A stretch of 57,677 nucleotides of DNA from an uncultured Cytophagales bacterium (GCA_937136415.1 CAKZOK010000065.1:1-57677); one strand, 5' to 3'. Numbered from the stretch's first letter, positions 43,731-53,763 are shown. Numbers and translations: made by a program. Notes: generated from the letters alone by a model not told the origin.

Positions 43731-45062
43731 ATGTCACAAAACGGAAAGACTATCAAAATTACCCATGAAGGAAAAGAATTTGAATTACCTCTTATTGAGG
43801 GAACAGAAGGAGAAGTAGGTATAGATATTGGTACATTAAGGTCTGCAACAGGGCTTGTAACCCTTGACCCTGGTTATAAAAATACAGGCTCAACAACAAG
43901 CGCAATTACATTTTTAGATGGCGAAAAAGGAATTTTGCGTTATCGTGGCTACAATATAGAAGAGCTTGCTGAAAAAGCAAGTTTTTTAGAAGTAGCTTAT
44001 CTTATCATTTTTGGAGAGCTTCCAGACCAAGCTTCACTCACAAAGTTTCAGAATGATGTTACTAATCATACGCTTATCCATGAAGATATGCGTAAAATAT
44101 TAGATGGCTTCCCAACTACTTCTCACCCAATGGTTGTTTTGTCTTCTCTTATTTCAGTGTTGAGTACATTCTATCCTGAATCAATGGAATCTAATCGACC
44201 AGAAGAAGAAGTATATATGTCTATTGTTCGTCTGATTGCAAAAGTTCCAACGATTGCAGCTTGGTCGTACAAAAATGAAATGGGACACCCCGTAAATTAT
44301 CCAGACAATAGCCTTAACTATGGCGCACGTTTCTTGAAAATGATGTTTGCTTTACCTACCGAACAATACGAAATTGACCCAGTGATGGTAAGCGCATTGA
44401 ACAAAATTTTGATTCTTCATGCAGACCACGAGCAAAACTGTTCTACTTCTACAATTCGTATTGTAGGTTCTTCATTGGCAAACATTTATGCTTCTGTGGC
44501 TTCTGCAACAAATGCTTTGGGTGGACCTTTGCATGGTGGAGCAAATCAGCAAGTTATCGAAATGTTAGAGGCAATCCATAGTAGTGGAGCAACCATTGAC
44601 GAATTTATTACAAAAGTAAAAAATCGTGAAATGCGTTTGATGGGATTCGGACACAGAGTATATAAAAACTTTGACCCAAGAGCCAAAATCTTGAAAAAAG
44701 CCTGTGATGATATTTTGGATAAATTAGGCATTGAAGACCCATTATTAGGAATTGCCAAAAAATTAGAAAAAATTGCTTTGGAAGACCCATTCTTTGTAGA
44801 AAGAAAATTATATCCAAATGTTGATTTTTATTCTGGAATTATTTATCGTGCCATGAACTTACCAACAGACATGTTTACAGTAATGTTTGCTATGGGACGT
44901 TTGCCAGGTTGGATTGCTCAATGGAAAGAAATGTTAGAAATGAAACAGCCTATTGGTCGTCCTCGTCAGATTTATATTGGCGAAAACGAAAGAAGCTTTG
45001 TTCCTATGTCTGACCGTAAAAAAGTCGACCACGCCGACGTTATTCAGAAAGACTTTGTTTAA
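43731..45062 (+). CDS. gltA: Citrate synthase
   Basis: First enzyme of the citric acid cycle, condensing acetyl-CoA and oxaloacetate. The catalytic residues are visible in HADHEQNCSTSTIR, GFGHRVYKNFDPRAK and PNVDFYSGIIY, and GGPLHGGANQQVIEML is the conserved loop. The 443 residues with an N-terminal domain of about 60 residues correspond to the Gram-negative hexameric type. It is a single-gene unit closed by a terminator. Confidence 0.97.
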   Translation: MSQNGKTIKITHEGKEFELPLIEGTEGEVGIDIGTLRSATGLVTLDPGYKNTGSTTSAITFLDGEKGILRYRGYNIEELAEKASFLEVAYLIIFGELPDQASLTKFQNDVTNHTLIHEDMRKILDGFPTTSHPMVVLSSLISVLSTFYPESMESNRPEEEVYMSIVRLIAKVPTIAAWSYKNEMGHPVNYPDNSLNYGARFLKMMFALPTEQYEIDPVMVSALNKILILHADHEQNCSTSTIRIVGSSLANIYASVASATNALGGPLHGGANQQVIEMLEAIHSSGATIDEFITKVKNREMRLMGFGHRVYKNFDPRAKILKKACDDILDKLGIEDPLLGIAKKLEKIALEDPFFVERKLYPNVDFYSGIIYRAMNLPTDMFTVMFAMGRLPGWIAQWKEMLEMKQPIGRPRQIYIGENERSFVPMSDRKKVDHADVIQKDFV

Positions 45063-45532
45063 TAAATTATTTTATTAAATAAGCAAAAATCCATTTTTCT
45101 AATTCTTTTAGAAAAATGGATTTTTTTTGTTGGTAATTTCACAAAAAACAGACTAATTTTAAATTAAATATAAAAAATTATAGGATTATTAATTTTTTTT
45201 TGCATATTTGGAATAATTTAGCATAGCTTATTGTAGATTAATCAAATCTATTTTGTTTCTTTGTGTATAAATAACTCAAATTATAAAAATGAGTTAAACA
45301 AAGTAAAGCCAAAATAGAAAAGTAAATCACAAAAATTGATATAATAATAAATTAAAATAAATTTTTAGTGGTTGGTTGGCTAAAAAGATAATTAAAGAAT
45401 AAAACCTACTCAAATTAATTTCTATATTGTAATAATATATATTACACATTTTTAGAGTAGTAAATTAGCTTTGGTAGTAAAAATATAATAGAAGAGTAAA
45501 ATCTTGAAACAAGCATTCAAAATAATCATTCA
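45063..45532. other. Intergenic region between gltA and ftsZ
   Basis: After the gltA terminator the remaining 400 bases are AT-rich and probably contain the ftsZ promoter and leader. No gene or repeat is recognised. Confidence 0.4.
45085..45129 (+). terminator. Terminator of gltA
   Basis: AAAAATCCATTTTTCTAA pairs with TTAGAAAAATGGATTTTT and is followed by a T-tract. Confidence 0.88.
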
Positions 45533-47158
45533 ATGATGTCAGACGTTACAAATTATAATTTCGGAACAGAACCTTCAATTATTAAAGTAATTGGTGTTGG
45601 TGGTGGTGGTGGAAACGCTGTTGCACACATGTATTTGCATGGAATAAAAGGAGTAGATTTTTATATCTGTAATACAGATATTCAGGCTCTTGATTTGAGT
45701 CCTGTTCCTAATAAAGTACAAATAGGAAAAACACTTACACAAGGTTTGGGAGCAGGAGCAAACCCCGAACGTGGCAGAAGTGCTGCCCTTGAAAGCAAAG
45801 AAGACATAAAAGCAATATTAGGAGAAAATACCAAAATGCTTTTTATTACTGCTGGAATGGGTGGTGGTACAGGTACAGGTGCAGCTCCAGTAATTGCCGA
45901 AATTGCTCAAAGCTTGGGTGTCTTGACTGTCGGAATTGTAACAGCTCCTTTTAGCTTCGAAGGAAGACCAAAAAGAGTGCGAGCGCAAGAAGGCGTAAAT
46001 GCACTTCGTGAGCATTGTGATACTGTTTTGGTAATCTTGAATGACCGTTTGAGAGATGTTTATGGAAAGGCTTCTATGCGTGAAGCATTTCGTCAAGCTG
46101 ATAATGTTCTCTTAAAAGGAGCTAAATCTATTGCCGAAATTATTACTGTTTCGGGTACAATAAATGTTGATTTTGAAGATGTTCGTACTGTTATGCAGGG
46201 TGCAGGTGCAGCCGTTATGGGGTCATCTACTGCTGAGGGCGAAAACAGAGCAAGACGTGCAGCCGAAGGAGCTATTTCTTCTCCTCTTCTTAACAATACA
46301 AATATTTTTGGTGCAAAATATATTTTGCTTTCTATTGTTATTGGGAACGAAGAAGAGTTTCAAATGGACGAGCTTGAAGAAGTTACAGATTATGTGCAAG
46401 AGCAAGCTGGTGATGATGCAGAAATTATATTTGGGCAAGCAACTGACGAAACACTTGGTGATAGTATAAGTGTTACAATTATCGCAACAGGTTTTGAGCA
46501 TTCGGAAGATTTGCCACCAGAAAGACCCGAACGCAAAGTATATGACCTTACAAGCAACAAAAGAATCAAAAACAGAATTGAAGTAAAAGATTACGAGAAA
46601 AAAGATTTTTTTGAAGAAAGGCAAAAACAGGAAACTACTCAAACAAACAATAATCAGATAAGTAATAATAATAGAGTAGAAAACCAAACTGAAAAACAAC
46701 CTGTCCAAGAGGCAAAACCTCTAAATACAGAGCCTAAAAAAACAGACAAAATAATTTTTAGTTTGGAAGATGATTATTTTAATGACGAAGATTCAAAAAA
46801 AAAAATAACTAATCAAGCACCACAAAATACACCTGCTGTAAATGATTATGGGTATGTAAGTCAGCAGACTCAACCTACTAATAATCAAGCAAATAATGTA
46901 TCTCAAAATACTGTGATAGAAAAAAAGGTAGAACAAAAAATAGAGCAACCAAAGCGTATTACTGTTCCTACTAAAAGTCTATCTGATTTGAGCGATGAAG
47001 AACTACAAGAACGTAGAGATGTTCCTGCTTACCTTCGCAGAAATGTGAAACTAAAAGAAACGCCTCATTCGTCAGAATCTTCTAACTCTCGTTATAAAGT
47101 AGATGAAGGAAGTGAGCTTTTGGGTGGAAACCGTTTTTTACATGATAATGTAGATTAA
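45533..47158 (+). CDS. ftsZ: Cell division protein FtsZ
   Basis: FtsZ is the tubulin-like GTPase that forms the division ring. The signature loop GGGTGTGAAPVIAEIA and the T7 loop region NVDFEDVRTVM are present. The N-terminal KVIGVGGGGGNAVAHMY is the first nucleotide-binding loop. After the GTPase domain (about residue 320) there is a long Asn/Gln/Lys-rich linker and then a C-terminal peptide DVPAYLRRNVKL. The 541 residues are long because of the linker, as in other Bacteroidota. Two adjacent ATGs (45533, 45536) are possible starts. It stands apart from ftsA/ftsQ and the mur cluster here. Confidence 0.97.
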   Translation: MMSDVTNYNFGTEPSIIKVIGVGGGGGNAVAHMYLHGIKGVDFYICNTDIQALDLSPVPNKVQIGKTLTQGLGAGANPERGRSAALESKEDIKAILGENTKMLFITAGMGGGTGTGAAPVIAEIAQSLGVLTVGIVTAPFSFEGRPKRVRAQEGVNALREHCDTVLVILNDRLRDVYGKASMREAFRQADNVLLKGAKSIAEIITVSGTINVDFEDVRTVMQGAGAAVMGSSTAEGENRARRAAEGAISSPLLNNTNIFGAKYILLSIVIGNEEEFQMDELEEVTDYVQEQAGDDAEIIFGQATDETLGDSISVTIIATGFEHSEDLPPERPERKVYDLTSNKRIKNRIEVKDYEKKDFFEERQKQETTQTNNNQISNNNRVENQTEKQPVQEAKPLNTEPKKTDKIIFSLEDDYFNDEDSKKKITNQAPQNTPAVNDYGYVSQQTQPTNNQANNVSQNTVIEKKVEQKIEQPKRITVPTKSLSDLSDEELQERRDVPAYLRRNVKLKETPHSSESSNSRYKVDEGSELLGGNRFLHDNVD

Positions 47159-47179
47159 ATTTTGCTTCTCAAAAAACAC

Positions 47180-47218
47180 AAAACGCCTTTTTTGAAATAA
47201 AAAAGGCGTTTTTTTTAT
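47180..47218 (+). terminator. Terminator of ftsZ
   Basis: AAAACGCCTTTTTT pairs with AAAAAAGGCGTTTT followed by TTTT. Confidence 0.88.
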
Positions 47219-47234
47219 AAAAAAAACAATACTT

Positions 47235-48026
47235 ATGAAAACTTTTATTTACTCCCTTTTTTTTATAGTTCTATTATTGAATTTTTTCTCTTGTAGTTCT
47301 TCCAAAATAAATACAAATGAAAAAGATATTATAGGAATATGGTATCCCAAAAAAACCAGTGGCAACTCCAGAGTTAGAGCAAACGACAAGTTTTTTATTA
47401 CTGAAAGTCAATCATATATTTCAGAAACAGAAATAAATAAGCCTATACAAAAATGGGAAGTAAAAGATACAATCAAGATTTGGAAAAAAGAGTTTCTCAA
47501 AAATGAAAATGCTGTTTCTTTGATTATCTCTAGGCAAAGAAATGGAAAAAATCAATACAATTCTGCCTTATTTAGTCAAACAGAAGTCAAAGGAATAAAA
47601 ACTGTCTTTACCAGTTCGCAACAAGGTTATGAAACGATTGAAGAAGCAAAAAAAGGAATGACAGAGGCAAAATTCAAAAATATTAATCAAGAGCTTTTCT
47701 TTTCAGAAGAATATATAAAAACAGTTTTGCCTACACTCAAACCAATAGAAGATATTACAAAAGAAGATTATATAAAGACTTTAAAATATGCTCGTAGTTT
47801 TGAGGAAGAAATAATTGCATTTGCAACTGAAGAGAAAAAAGCTATCAGAAGTAGTGCTGATTATGCGATACAAAAAATAGCTAAGAAATTAGCACAGAAA
47901 AAAGCCTATCTTTTAGGCTATGATGCTCAATATTTATTTCAAGAAAGAAAAAATTATATCAAAAAATTTGAAGGAGATAAAGAGATTGAAAAACTTAATA
48001 GTGGAGAAAGTAAAATCAAATTTTAA
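47235..48026 (+). CDS. Lipoprotein of unknown function
   Basis: A 263-residue protein with a lipoprotein signal (LLLNFFSC, Cys20). A short 'GIWYPKKTSG' segment after it recalls lipocalin-like 'GxW' lipoproteins. A helical, Lys/Glu-rich second half follows (EDITKEDYIKTLKYARSFEE, IQKIAKKLAQKKAYLLGY). No family is recognised. It begins right after the ftsZ terminator. Confidence 0.7.
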   Translation: MKTFIYSLFFIVLLLNFFSCSSSKINTNEKDIIGIWYPKKTSGNSRVRANDKFFITESQSYISETEINKPIQKWEVKDTIKIWKKEFLKNENAVSLIISRQRNGKNQYNSALFSQTEVKGIKTVFTSSQQGYETIEEAKKGMTEAKFKNINQELFFSEEYIKTVLPTLKPIEDITKEDYIKTLKYARSFEEEIIAFATEEKKAIRSSADYAIQKIAKKLAQKKAYLLGYDAQYLFQERKNYIKKFEGDKEIEKLNSGESKIKF

Positions 48027-48041
48027 GGAATCTATTTTGAA

Positions 48042-48086
48042 TTTTTTCATAAAGTAGAAGATTATAAATTCTACTTTATGGAAAAA
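48042..48086. terminator. Bidirectional terminator between two lipoprotein genes
   Basis: TTTTTTCATAAAGTAGAA pairs with TTCTACTTTATGGAAAAA over a short loop between convergent genes. Confidence 0.75.
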
Positions 48087-48095
48087 TCAGAAGGC

Positions 48096-48677
48096 TTAAT
48101 AAGGAGGCACTGCTGCTGTAAATGTGTTCCACTGTGATTTTATATCTTCTGTCAATGTAATTTCTTCATTATTTTCATCATAAACACTTTCAATTTCGCC
48201 AGTGTACATAGGGTCGTTATGTTTCTTAAAAATTAATTTATATTTCAAAATAGAAGTTTTAGATTCATCAAATTCGGCTAAATTAGCTGGTGAAGCATTA
48301 TACTTCATAATTGAAAAAATGGCTGCTTTCAAGATTCTATCTTTTCCATAATAAGCCAAAATTTCCCTTGCTTCCATTCCTCCATCAAAACAAAAAGTTT
48401 CCTTTTTTTGTCCAAAATCTTTTATTTTACAGGCGTATAATCCTACAATTATACTCTCTTTATATTCTTTTGGGCTAATATTTTTTGTTTCAGAATCGAT
48501 ATTTTTGATTAATTTATCTATTTCACCAAGACGAGTAGAAATAGCCACTGCTTTAGGTTGAGTGGTTTTCGTTTCTGTACTTGTTTCTGAACTTGCTTCC
48601 AATGGCACAGCTTGATTACACCCAGTAAAGAGCAGAGAAAGGCAAATTGCTTGCAGTATTTTTTTGTTGTTTTTCAT
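48096..48677 (-). CDS. Small lipoprotein of unknown function
   Basis: From the ATG at 48677 the protein begins MKNNKKILQAICLSLLFTGC with Cys20 as lipidation site, then a Ser/Thr-rich linker and a mixed alpha/beta domain with two further cysteines (GLYACKIKD, KETFCFDGG). The in-frame ATG at 48749 would overlap the upstream permease gene and precede the signal, so it is rejected. Family not recognised. It lies 32 bases downstream of the permease and may be cotranscribed with it. Confidence 0.65.
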   Translation of the reverse strand: MKNNKKILQAICLSLLFTGCNQAVPLEASSETSTETKTTQPKAVAISTRLGEIDKLIKNIDSETKNISPKEYKESIIVGLYACKIKDFGQKKETFCFDGGMEAREILAYYGKDRILKAAIFSIMKYNASPANLAEFDESKTSILKYKLIFKKHNDPMYTGEIESVYDENNEEITLTEDIKSQWNTFTAAVPPY

Positions 48678-48708
48678 AGTTATTTTTAAATAAAATTTAT
48701 ACTTTTTT

Positions 48709-49830
48709 TCATTTGAATAATTTTTTCCAAAAAGGTTTTTTAGGTTCATTATTTATGCTTTCACCTTGTGAAATCTCATCACCCATAAGCCCTGCAATAG
48801 GTTCTAATTCTTTATAATTCTGACAAACAATTTTCAGAATTGCAGCCAAAGGAATAAACAAAACCATTCCAGAAAGTCCCCATACAAAGCCACCAGCCAC
48901 TAAAGATAAAATGGCAGCTAAAGGATTTAGGCTTACTTCACCCCCAATAATTTTGGGTGTAAGAAAATTTCCTTCCAAAAACTGAACAGCCCAAAAAGCA
49001 ATCAAAACATATAAAGCCATTGTTGGGCTATGATTCATCAGAGCATACAAAGCAGGCAAAATTGCTCCGATTCCTGTTCCAATATACGGAATAATAGCCA
49101 AACAAGCAGCCAAAAAACCAAAAAAGAAAGGAGAATCAATACCAATAATCCAAAGCGCAATACTATCCAAAATACCAATAATGAAAATAATGGTAATGAG
49201 TCCACCAATATATTTTTGTCCTACTTGTTGTACATCAGTTAGGAGGTTTGTAAAGGCGATTCGATAATCAATATGTACAAAACGCAACAAAACACTTCTA
49301 ATTCCTGTACGATATAAAAGCAATAAAAACACATAAATTGGAACAAGAATCAATCCTGAAAAAAAGTTACTTGTTTGATTAAGTGTACCTGAAAGTAACG
49401 AACTACCAGAGTTGGAAAGCCATTTTTTGGATTGATTGAGCAAACTTTCATCGTCTAGTTTTGAGTTAGGAATAATTTTGTTGTATTCTTCAATCCCTTG
49501 ATGAAGAAGGTTTAATAATTTCCCTTTAAAGTCATCAAATTCACGTATAATATTGACTATCTGCGTCGAAAAAAAATAAAACAAACCAAACAAGCCCAGT
49601 ACGACAAGTAAAAAGCAAATCAAAATACTCAAAATACGAGGCACTCCTTTTCCTTCAAAAAAAGTACACATTGGGTAAAGAATAAAAGAAATCAGAACTG
49701 AATAGGTAAAAGGAATCAAAAGCCCTTTTGCTTCTATGATAGAAAAAACAAAAAGCACCAAAAAAGCAATAATATAAAATGCTGTTTTGATGGAAAAAGG
49801 AAGTTTGGTAAATTGTAAATTGTTGTTCAT
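48709..49830 (-). CDS. AI-2E transporter family permease
   Basis: A 373-residue inner-membrane protein of the PerM/YdiK/TqsA family with about seven to eight membrane helices. Family hallmarks are the long amphipathic region after helix 3 (IVNIIREFDDFKGKL) and the sequences AIIPYIGTGIGAILP, LEGNFLTPKIIGGEVSLNPL and GGFVWGLSGMVLFIPLAAIL. Substrates vary in this family (autoinducer-2, Na+/H+), so no substrate is assigned. Confidence 0.9.
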   Translation of the reverse strand: MNNNLQFTKLPFSIKTAFYIIAFLVLFVFSIIEAKGLLIPFTYSVLISFILYPMCTFFEGKGVPRILSILICFLLVVLGLFGLFYFFSTQIVNIIREFDDFKGKLLNLLHQGIEEYNKIIPNSKLDDESLLNQSKKWLSNSGSSLLSGTLNQTSNFFSGLILVPIYVFLLLLYRTGIRSVLLRFVHIDYRIAFTNLLTDVQQVGQKYIGGLITIIFIIGILDSIALWIIGIDSPFFFGFLAACLAIIPYIGTGIGAILPALYALMNHSPTMALYVLIAFWAVQFLEGNFLTPKIIGGEVSLNPLAAILSLVAGGFVWGLSGMVLFIPLAAILKIVCQNYKELEPIAGLMGDEISQGESINNEPKKPFWKKLFK

Positions 49831-49885
49831 AAATGAAAAGGATAAAAAATAGAGTTCAAAAAAATGTATTTTGAAAAAAAATTCG

Positions 49886-50030
49886 GTTGTGTTGTAAAAA
49901 GTATGATAAGTTATTTGGTTGTTGGTGTCGCTTCGCTAAAACACCAACAAGGGCATTGTGGGTAGTTTTTAGTTGTATAATTTTGCTATTCTAAAACGCT
50001 TTAAAAAAATCGTACTTTGTATAACACCAC
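49886..50030 (+). mobile_element. Family A element, longest copy with inverted termini (copy 4)
   Basis: The left half (49886-49958) is the family A block. The right end CGTACTTTGTATAACACCAC is the inverse of the left GTTGTGTTGTAAAAAGTATG with three mismatches in 20 bases, so this copy looks like a complete 145-bp MITE while the others are shorter. No clear target duplication was found. Confidence 0.65.
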
Positions 50031-50173
50031 CAAATATAAATAATTAGCAAGTAATTTGTATGATAGAATTTTGAAAAAAATTTCAAAATTCTATCTACTT
50101 AATTCGTAATTAAATAATGTGTCAAATTATTTAAGAAAATAAAACAATCTTATTTTCAAAACAACTTTTATAA

Positions 50174-50611
50174 TTATTTGACAGATTTTTCTTCAGGTTG
50201 CCTCCAAAGCTCACTTACTTCTTTTTTGTCTAAAACAAGCAAAAGACGAACAGGGTTAGGAATAAAAACCAAACGAGCATCCATTTTTGGTGCTTTTTGC
50301 ACTTCAAACTGCACGGCATCTTGTGGTTTAAAACTATATTGTTGTCCGACTTCAGTTTCTTCTAAAGGCGAATAATTACGGGCAATATAAGCAATAGGAG
50401 AAAGTACATCTTGGCTTGGGCTGTGCTGCTCGTACAAATCTTCCAAAATATCCTCCAAATACTCACCATAATTTTCTAAAAAATCATCTTCAAACTCATG
50501 TAGCTTTTCTTCTGCATCATCATACGTTTCATCATTGTAGTCCATATCTGAAAGCATACTACGTTGTTGAATAATATTTTCAAGGTCGTTGTTAAGGGCA
50601 TTAAAATCCAT
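50174..50611 (-). CDS. Conserved acidic protein of unknown function
   Basis: A 145-residue soluble protein. The N-terminal half is strongly acidic and helical (LNNDLENIIQQRSMLSDMDY, then DDAEEKLHEFEDDFLENYGE). The C-terminal half is strand-rich with FIPNPVRLLLVLDKKEVSEL. No motif gives a function. The intact frame and typical codon usage support a real gene. Confidence 0.65.
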   Translation of the reverse strand: MDFNALNNDLENIIQQRSMLSDMDYNDETYDDAEEKLHEFEDDFLENYGEYLEDILEDLYEQHSPSQDVLSPIAYIARNYSPLEETEVGQQYSFKPQDAVQFEVQKAPKMDARLVFIPNPVRLLLVLDKKEVSELWRQPEEKSVK

Positions 50612-50994
50612 ACTGATAATTACTAATTTAATTTTGATAGAATAAATAATATATAATTTGCATAAAACAAATATATAAATTTACTAAATTGCTTCAAACT
50701 ACTTTATTTTATTTTTTTGTAAAAATAATTTTTGAATGTATTTACAATTTAATAGTAAGATTGGTTAAACTAATCTTCTAATTTACGAATATTTTGAATT
50801 GAAAACAATTTTAAAATAAACATTATTACACTTGTTTGCAAATTTTGAGATTAAACCTTATTACCGTTGTTTTTACATAAGAATTTTGTGTATTTATTTG
50901 CTCACAAACAAACTTATCGCTTCTGAGAAACTGAATAGACATAAAAAAGCAATCGTGATAACATTTATTATGATAATTTTATTTAATTAGCTTG
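50612..50994. other. Intergenic region
   Basis: AT-rich; nothing recognised apart from the expected promoter of the minus-strand acidic protein. Confidence 0.35.
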
Positions 50995-51969
50995 TCATTC
51001 TCCCATAAAACCTCCTTCAATTTCATCATCATCCTCTACATTATCAATAAAAATATCATTAGGATTAAAGGCTGATTTGGCTTCCACAAAAATCCGTTTT
51101 ACTTGAGGATATTCTCTTCGAATATTAGTTTCCAGTCGTACAATCGCCTTCGAAAGCTCTGCTACTGTCAATGTTGGACTAAATTTTACATCTAAAGCTA
51201 AAAATACTTCTTCAGGACCTAAGTGCATCGTAAGAGGCTTTGCACAATCTTTTACAGCCTTATCCTCATAAACAAGCGTATGAATTTTTTTTACAAGCCT
51301 TGGGTCTGCACCCTCTCCTACCAAAAGCCCTTTGCTTTCACGAGCCAACATAATCGCCACAACTGCCAACACAATACCAATCAAAAGTGAAGCTGCACCA
51401 TCAATACGAGGCTCTTCAAAATAATGCCCTAGAAAAACACCCACAAATGCAATTACTAACCCTAAAATAGCAGCCGTATCTTCAAACAAAACAGCAAAAG
51501 TAGCAGGGTCTTTACTATCTTTTATCGTTTGCCAAAGTCCTTTTTTGCCTCTTCCAACATTTATTTTTTTGTATGCAAGAAACCATGCAATTCCTTCAAA
51601 AACCATTGCAATAACCAAAACAATATAATTTATTGTTGGGTCAGAAGATTTTACAGGGTGATTAATATGAATAATTCCTTCATAAATTGACATTCCCCCA
51701 CCAATCGCAAAAATAAGAACGGCTACAATAAGTGTCCAAAAATAAAGTTCTTTTCCATATCCAAAAGGGTGTTCTTCATCGGCAGGTCTTGCACTCCATT
51801 TCATACCTAATAAAATCAAAATTGCATTTCCAGAATCTACCAAAGAGTGAATCCCTTCAGAAACCATTGCCGAACTTGCTGTAAAATAAGCAGCAATAAA
51901 TTTAGTAACTGCAATTCCCAAGTTTGCAACTAAGGCAGCATAAACAGCCGTTTTTGATGATGAAGCCAT
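50995..51969 (-). CDS. Cation diffusion facilitator transporter (SLC30A9-like)
   Basis: A 324-residue CDF metal/proton antiporter. Transmembrane metal-site motifs are EGIHSLVDSGNA (helix 2) and FEDTAAILGLVIA (helix 5), the latter with the E-D arrangement of the ZnT9/SLC30A9 branch rather than the H-D of zinc-specific members. HPFGYGKELYFWTLIVA follows helix 2. A C-terminal cytoplasmic domain (residues about 215-300) and an acidic tail complete it. The metal cannot be deduced. Confidence 0.9.
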   Translation of the reverse strand: MASSSKTAVYAALVANLGIAVTKFIAAYFTASSAMVSEGIHSLVDSGNAILILLGMKWSARPADEEHPFGYGKELYFWTLIVAVLIFAIGGGMSIYEGIIHINHPVKSSDPTINYIVLVIAMVFEGIAWFLAYKKINVGRGKKGLWQTIKDSKDPATFAVLFEDTAAILGLVIAFVGVFLGHYFEEPRIDGAASLLIGIVLAVVAIMLARESKGLLVGEGADPRLVKKIHTLVYEDKAVKDCAKPLTMHLGPEEVFLALDVKFSPTLTVAELSKAIVRLETNIRREYPQVKRIFVEAKSAFNPNDIFIDNVEDDDEIEGGFMGE

Positions 51970-52430
51970 ATTTTTTTAATAAAAATGAATATATTACAAA
52001 CTGTTGTAGTCTGTATAAAAATGTTTTTGAATGAAAACCTTCATACTACATAGATATTTTACTTTTCTGACCTTTCCCAACTCTTAAAAAAAATAGAAAT
52101 AAAAAATAAAAGTTATTTTAAAAATTCTATTTTTTTAGGAAAGGGTAAAAAATCAAAACCAATTCTTTAAATTAGAAAATATCTAGTAGTCTATAAAATC
52201 TCTTATTGAAGTTGTTTAAGAATACTCAAAGATAGACACAAAGTTTAAAAACCTCAAAAAGCAAACTAAGTTTACTTTTTTTTGAATATGTAAAATTAAA
52301 AATATTTTTATGACTTCTTTTCTTTGAAAAAACTAAGTTCATGCTTATTTTTGCATAACATTACAATTTGTCAAAAGATTAGATTCTTTTATCAATTTTT
52401 ATTCAAAAGAAATAGCCTTTAATCAGTTTT
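51970..52430. other. Divergent intergenic region upstream of hisD
   Basis: It holds the promoter listed at 52323-52353. Nothing else is recognised. Confidence 0.4.
52323..52353 (+). promoter_or_regulatory. Putative Bacteroidota-type promoter of hisD
   Basis: TTTG at 52323-52326 and TATTTTTG at 52346-52353 are separated by 19 bases, matching the TTTG / TAnnTTTG layout of the Bacteroidota primary sigma factor. The hisD start codon is 77 bases further on. Confidence 0.55.
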
Positions 52431-53702
52431 ATGAAAATATATAAAAATCCTGCTCATAGAGAATGGGAAAATATCTGCAAACGTCCTACTTTTTCTTTAA
52501 AAGAAATTGAAAACCAAGTTCAGAATGTTCTTAATTCTATCAAAGAAGAAGGAGATACAGCTCTTCAAAAATTTACAAAAGAATTTGATAAAATAGATTT
52601 AGAAAATTTTAGAGTTAGTCCAGAAGAAATTCAAGAAGCTCAAAATTTAATTTCTGATACGCTCAAAACGGCAATTAATCAAGCATATCAAAATATTTTA
52701 ACATTTCATGAGAGCCAAAAAGAAGAAATTAAAAAAATTGAAATCGCAAAAGGCATTACCTGTTGGCGCAAAAGTATAGGCATCGAAAAAGTAGGTTTGT
52801 ATATTCCAGGAGGAACTGCCCCTCTTTTTTCTACGGTTTTGATGCTCGGGATTCCTGCCAAAATTGCTGGCTGTAAAAATATTGTTTTATGTTCTCCTCC
52901 TAATAAAGAAGGCAAAATTCACCCTGCAATTTTGTATGCTGCACATCTTGTTGGAGCAACTGATATTTTCAAAATTGGAGGAATACAGGCGATTGGTGCA
53001 ATGGCGTATGGAACTAAAACAGTACCAAAAGTCTATAAAATTTTTGGTCCTGGAAATCAATATGTAACGGTTGCCAAACAACTCATTCAGAACGAAGGAA
53101 TTGCGATTGATATGCCTGCAGGACCTTCTGAAGTAGCTGTTTTGGCTGACAAAAGCTGTGTTCCTAGCTATGTAGCTGCCGATTTGCTTTCACAAGCCGA
53201 ACATGGAAAAGATAGCCAAGTTATTTTGATGACAGATAATGAAGAAACAGCAAATCAAATTAAAATAGAAGTAGAAAAACAATTAGAAACACTTCCTAGA
53301 AAAGATTTTGCTCAAAAATCTTTAGAAAATAGTCGTTTTGTCATCTTAAAAAATAGACAAGAAATTTTGGATATGAGTAATTTTTATGCTCCCGAACATT
53401 TGATTATTGCTCTACAAAATCCCGAAGAAGCTGCCGAACATGTTATTAATGCAGGCTCTGTATTTTTGGGAAATTACACGCCCGAATCAGTGGGAGATTA
53501 TGCTTCTGGAACAAATCACACACTTCCAACAGACGGACATGCAAGAGCATACAGTGGAGTTTCTTTGGATAGTTTTGTTAAAAAAATCACATTTCAATCA
53601 CTTACAAAAGAAGGCTTAAATCAAATTGGGCAAACTGTCATCGAAATGGCAGAAGCAGAAGAACTAAAAGCTCATGCAAACGCTGTTCGTGTCAGATTAT
53701 AA
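52431..53702 (+). CDS. hisD: Histidinol dehydrogenase
   Basis: HisD catalyses the last two steps of histidine synthesis (histidinol to histidine, using NAD and zinc). Seen are GLYIPGGTAPLFSTVLML, KIFGPGNQYVTVAK, MPAGPSEVAVLAD, SQAEHGKDSQVIL with the zinc-binding Gln/His, and TNHTLPTDGHARAYSGVSLD. The 423-residue length is normal. No other his gene is in the window, so the histidine genes are not in one contiguous operon on this side. Confidence 0.97.
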   Translation: MKIYKNPAHREWENICKRPTFSLKEIENQVQNVLNSIKEEGDTALQKFTKEFDKIDLENFRVSPEEIQEAQNLISDTLKTAINQAYQNILTFHESQKEEIKKIEIAKGITCWRKSIGIEKVGLYIPGGTAPLFSTVLMLGIPAKIAGCKNIVLCSPPNKEGKIHPAILYAAHLVGATDIFKIGGIQAIGAMAYGTKTVPKVYKIFGPGNQYVTVAKQLIQNEGIAIDMPAGPSEVAVLADKSCVPSYVAADLLSQAEHGKDSQVILMTDNEETANQIKIEVEKQLETLPRKDFAQKSLENSRFVILKNRQEILDMSNFYAPEHLIIALQNPEEAAEHVINAGSVFLGNYTPESVGDYASGTNHTLPTDGHARAYSGVSLDSFVKKITFQSLTKEGLNQIGQTVIEMAEAEELKAHANAVRVRL

Positions 53703-53707
53703 TACGT

Positions 53708-53763
53708 ATTTCATTCTTCATAACATTAAATTTATCAATTAAATGTTATGAAAAATGAAATTT
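53708..53763 (+). terminator. Hairpin after hisD
   Basis: ATTTCATTCTTCATAACATT pairs with AATGTTATGAAAAATGAAAT across a 10-13 base loop, six bases after the stop codon, with only a short T-run. Confidence 0.6.

Noticed and set aside
46223..46708. 161-codon minus-strand frame inside ftsZ
   Set aside because: Lies entirely opposite conserved ftsZ sequence; cysteine- and phenylalanine-rich translation is typical of a complementary-strand shadow.
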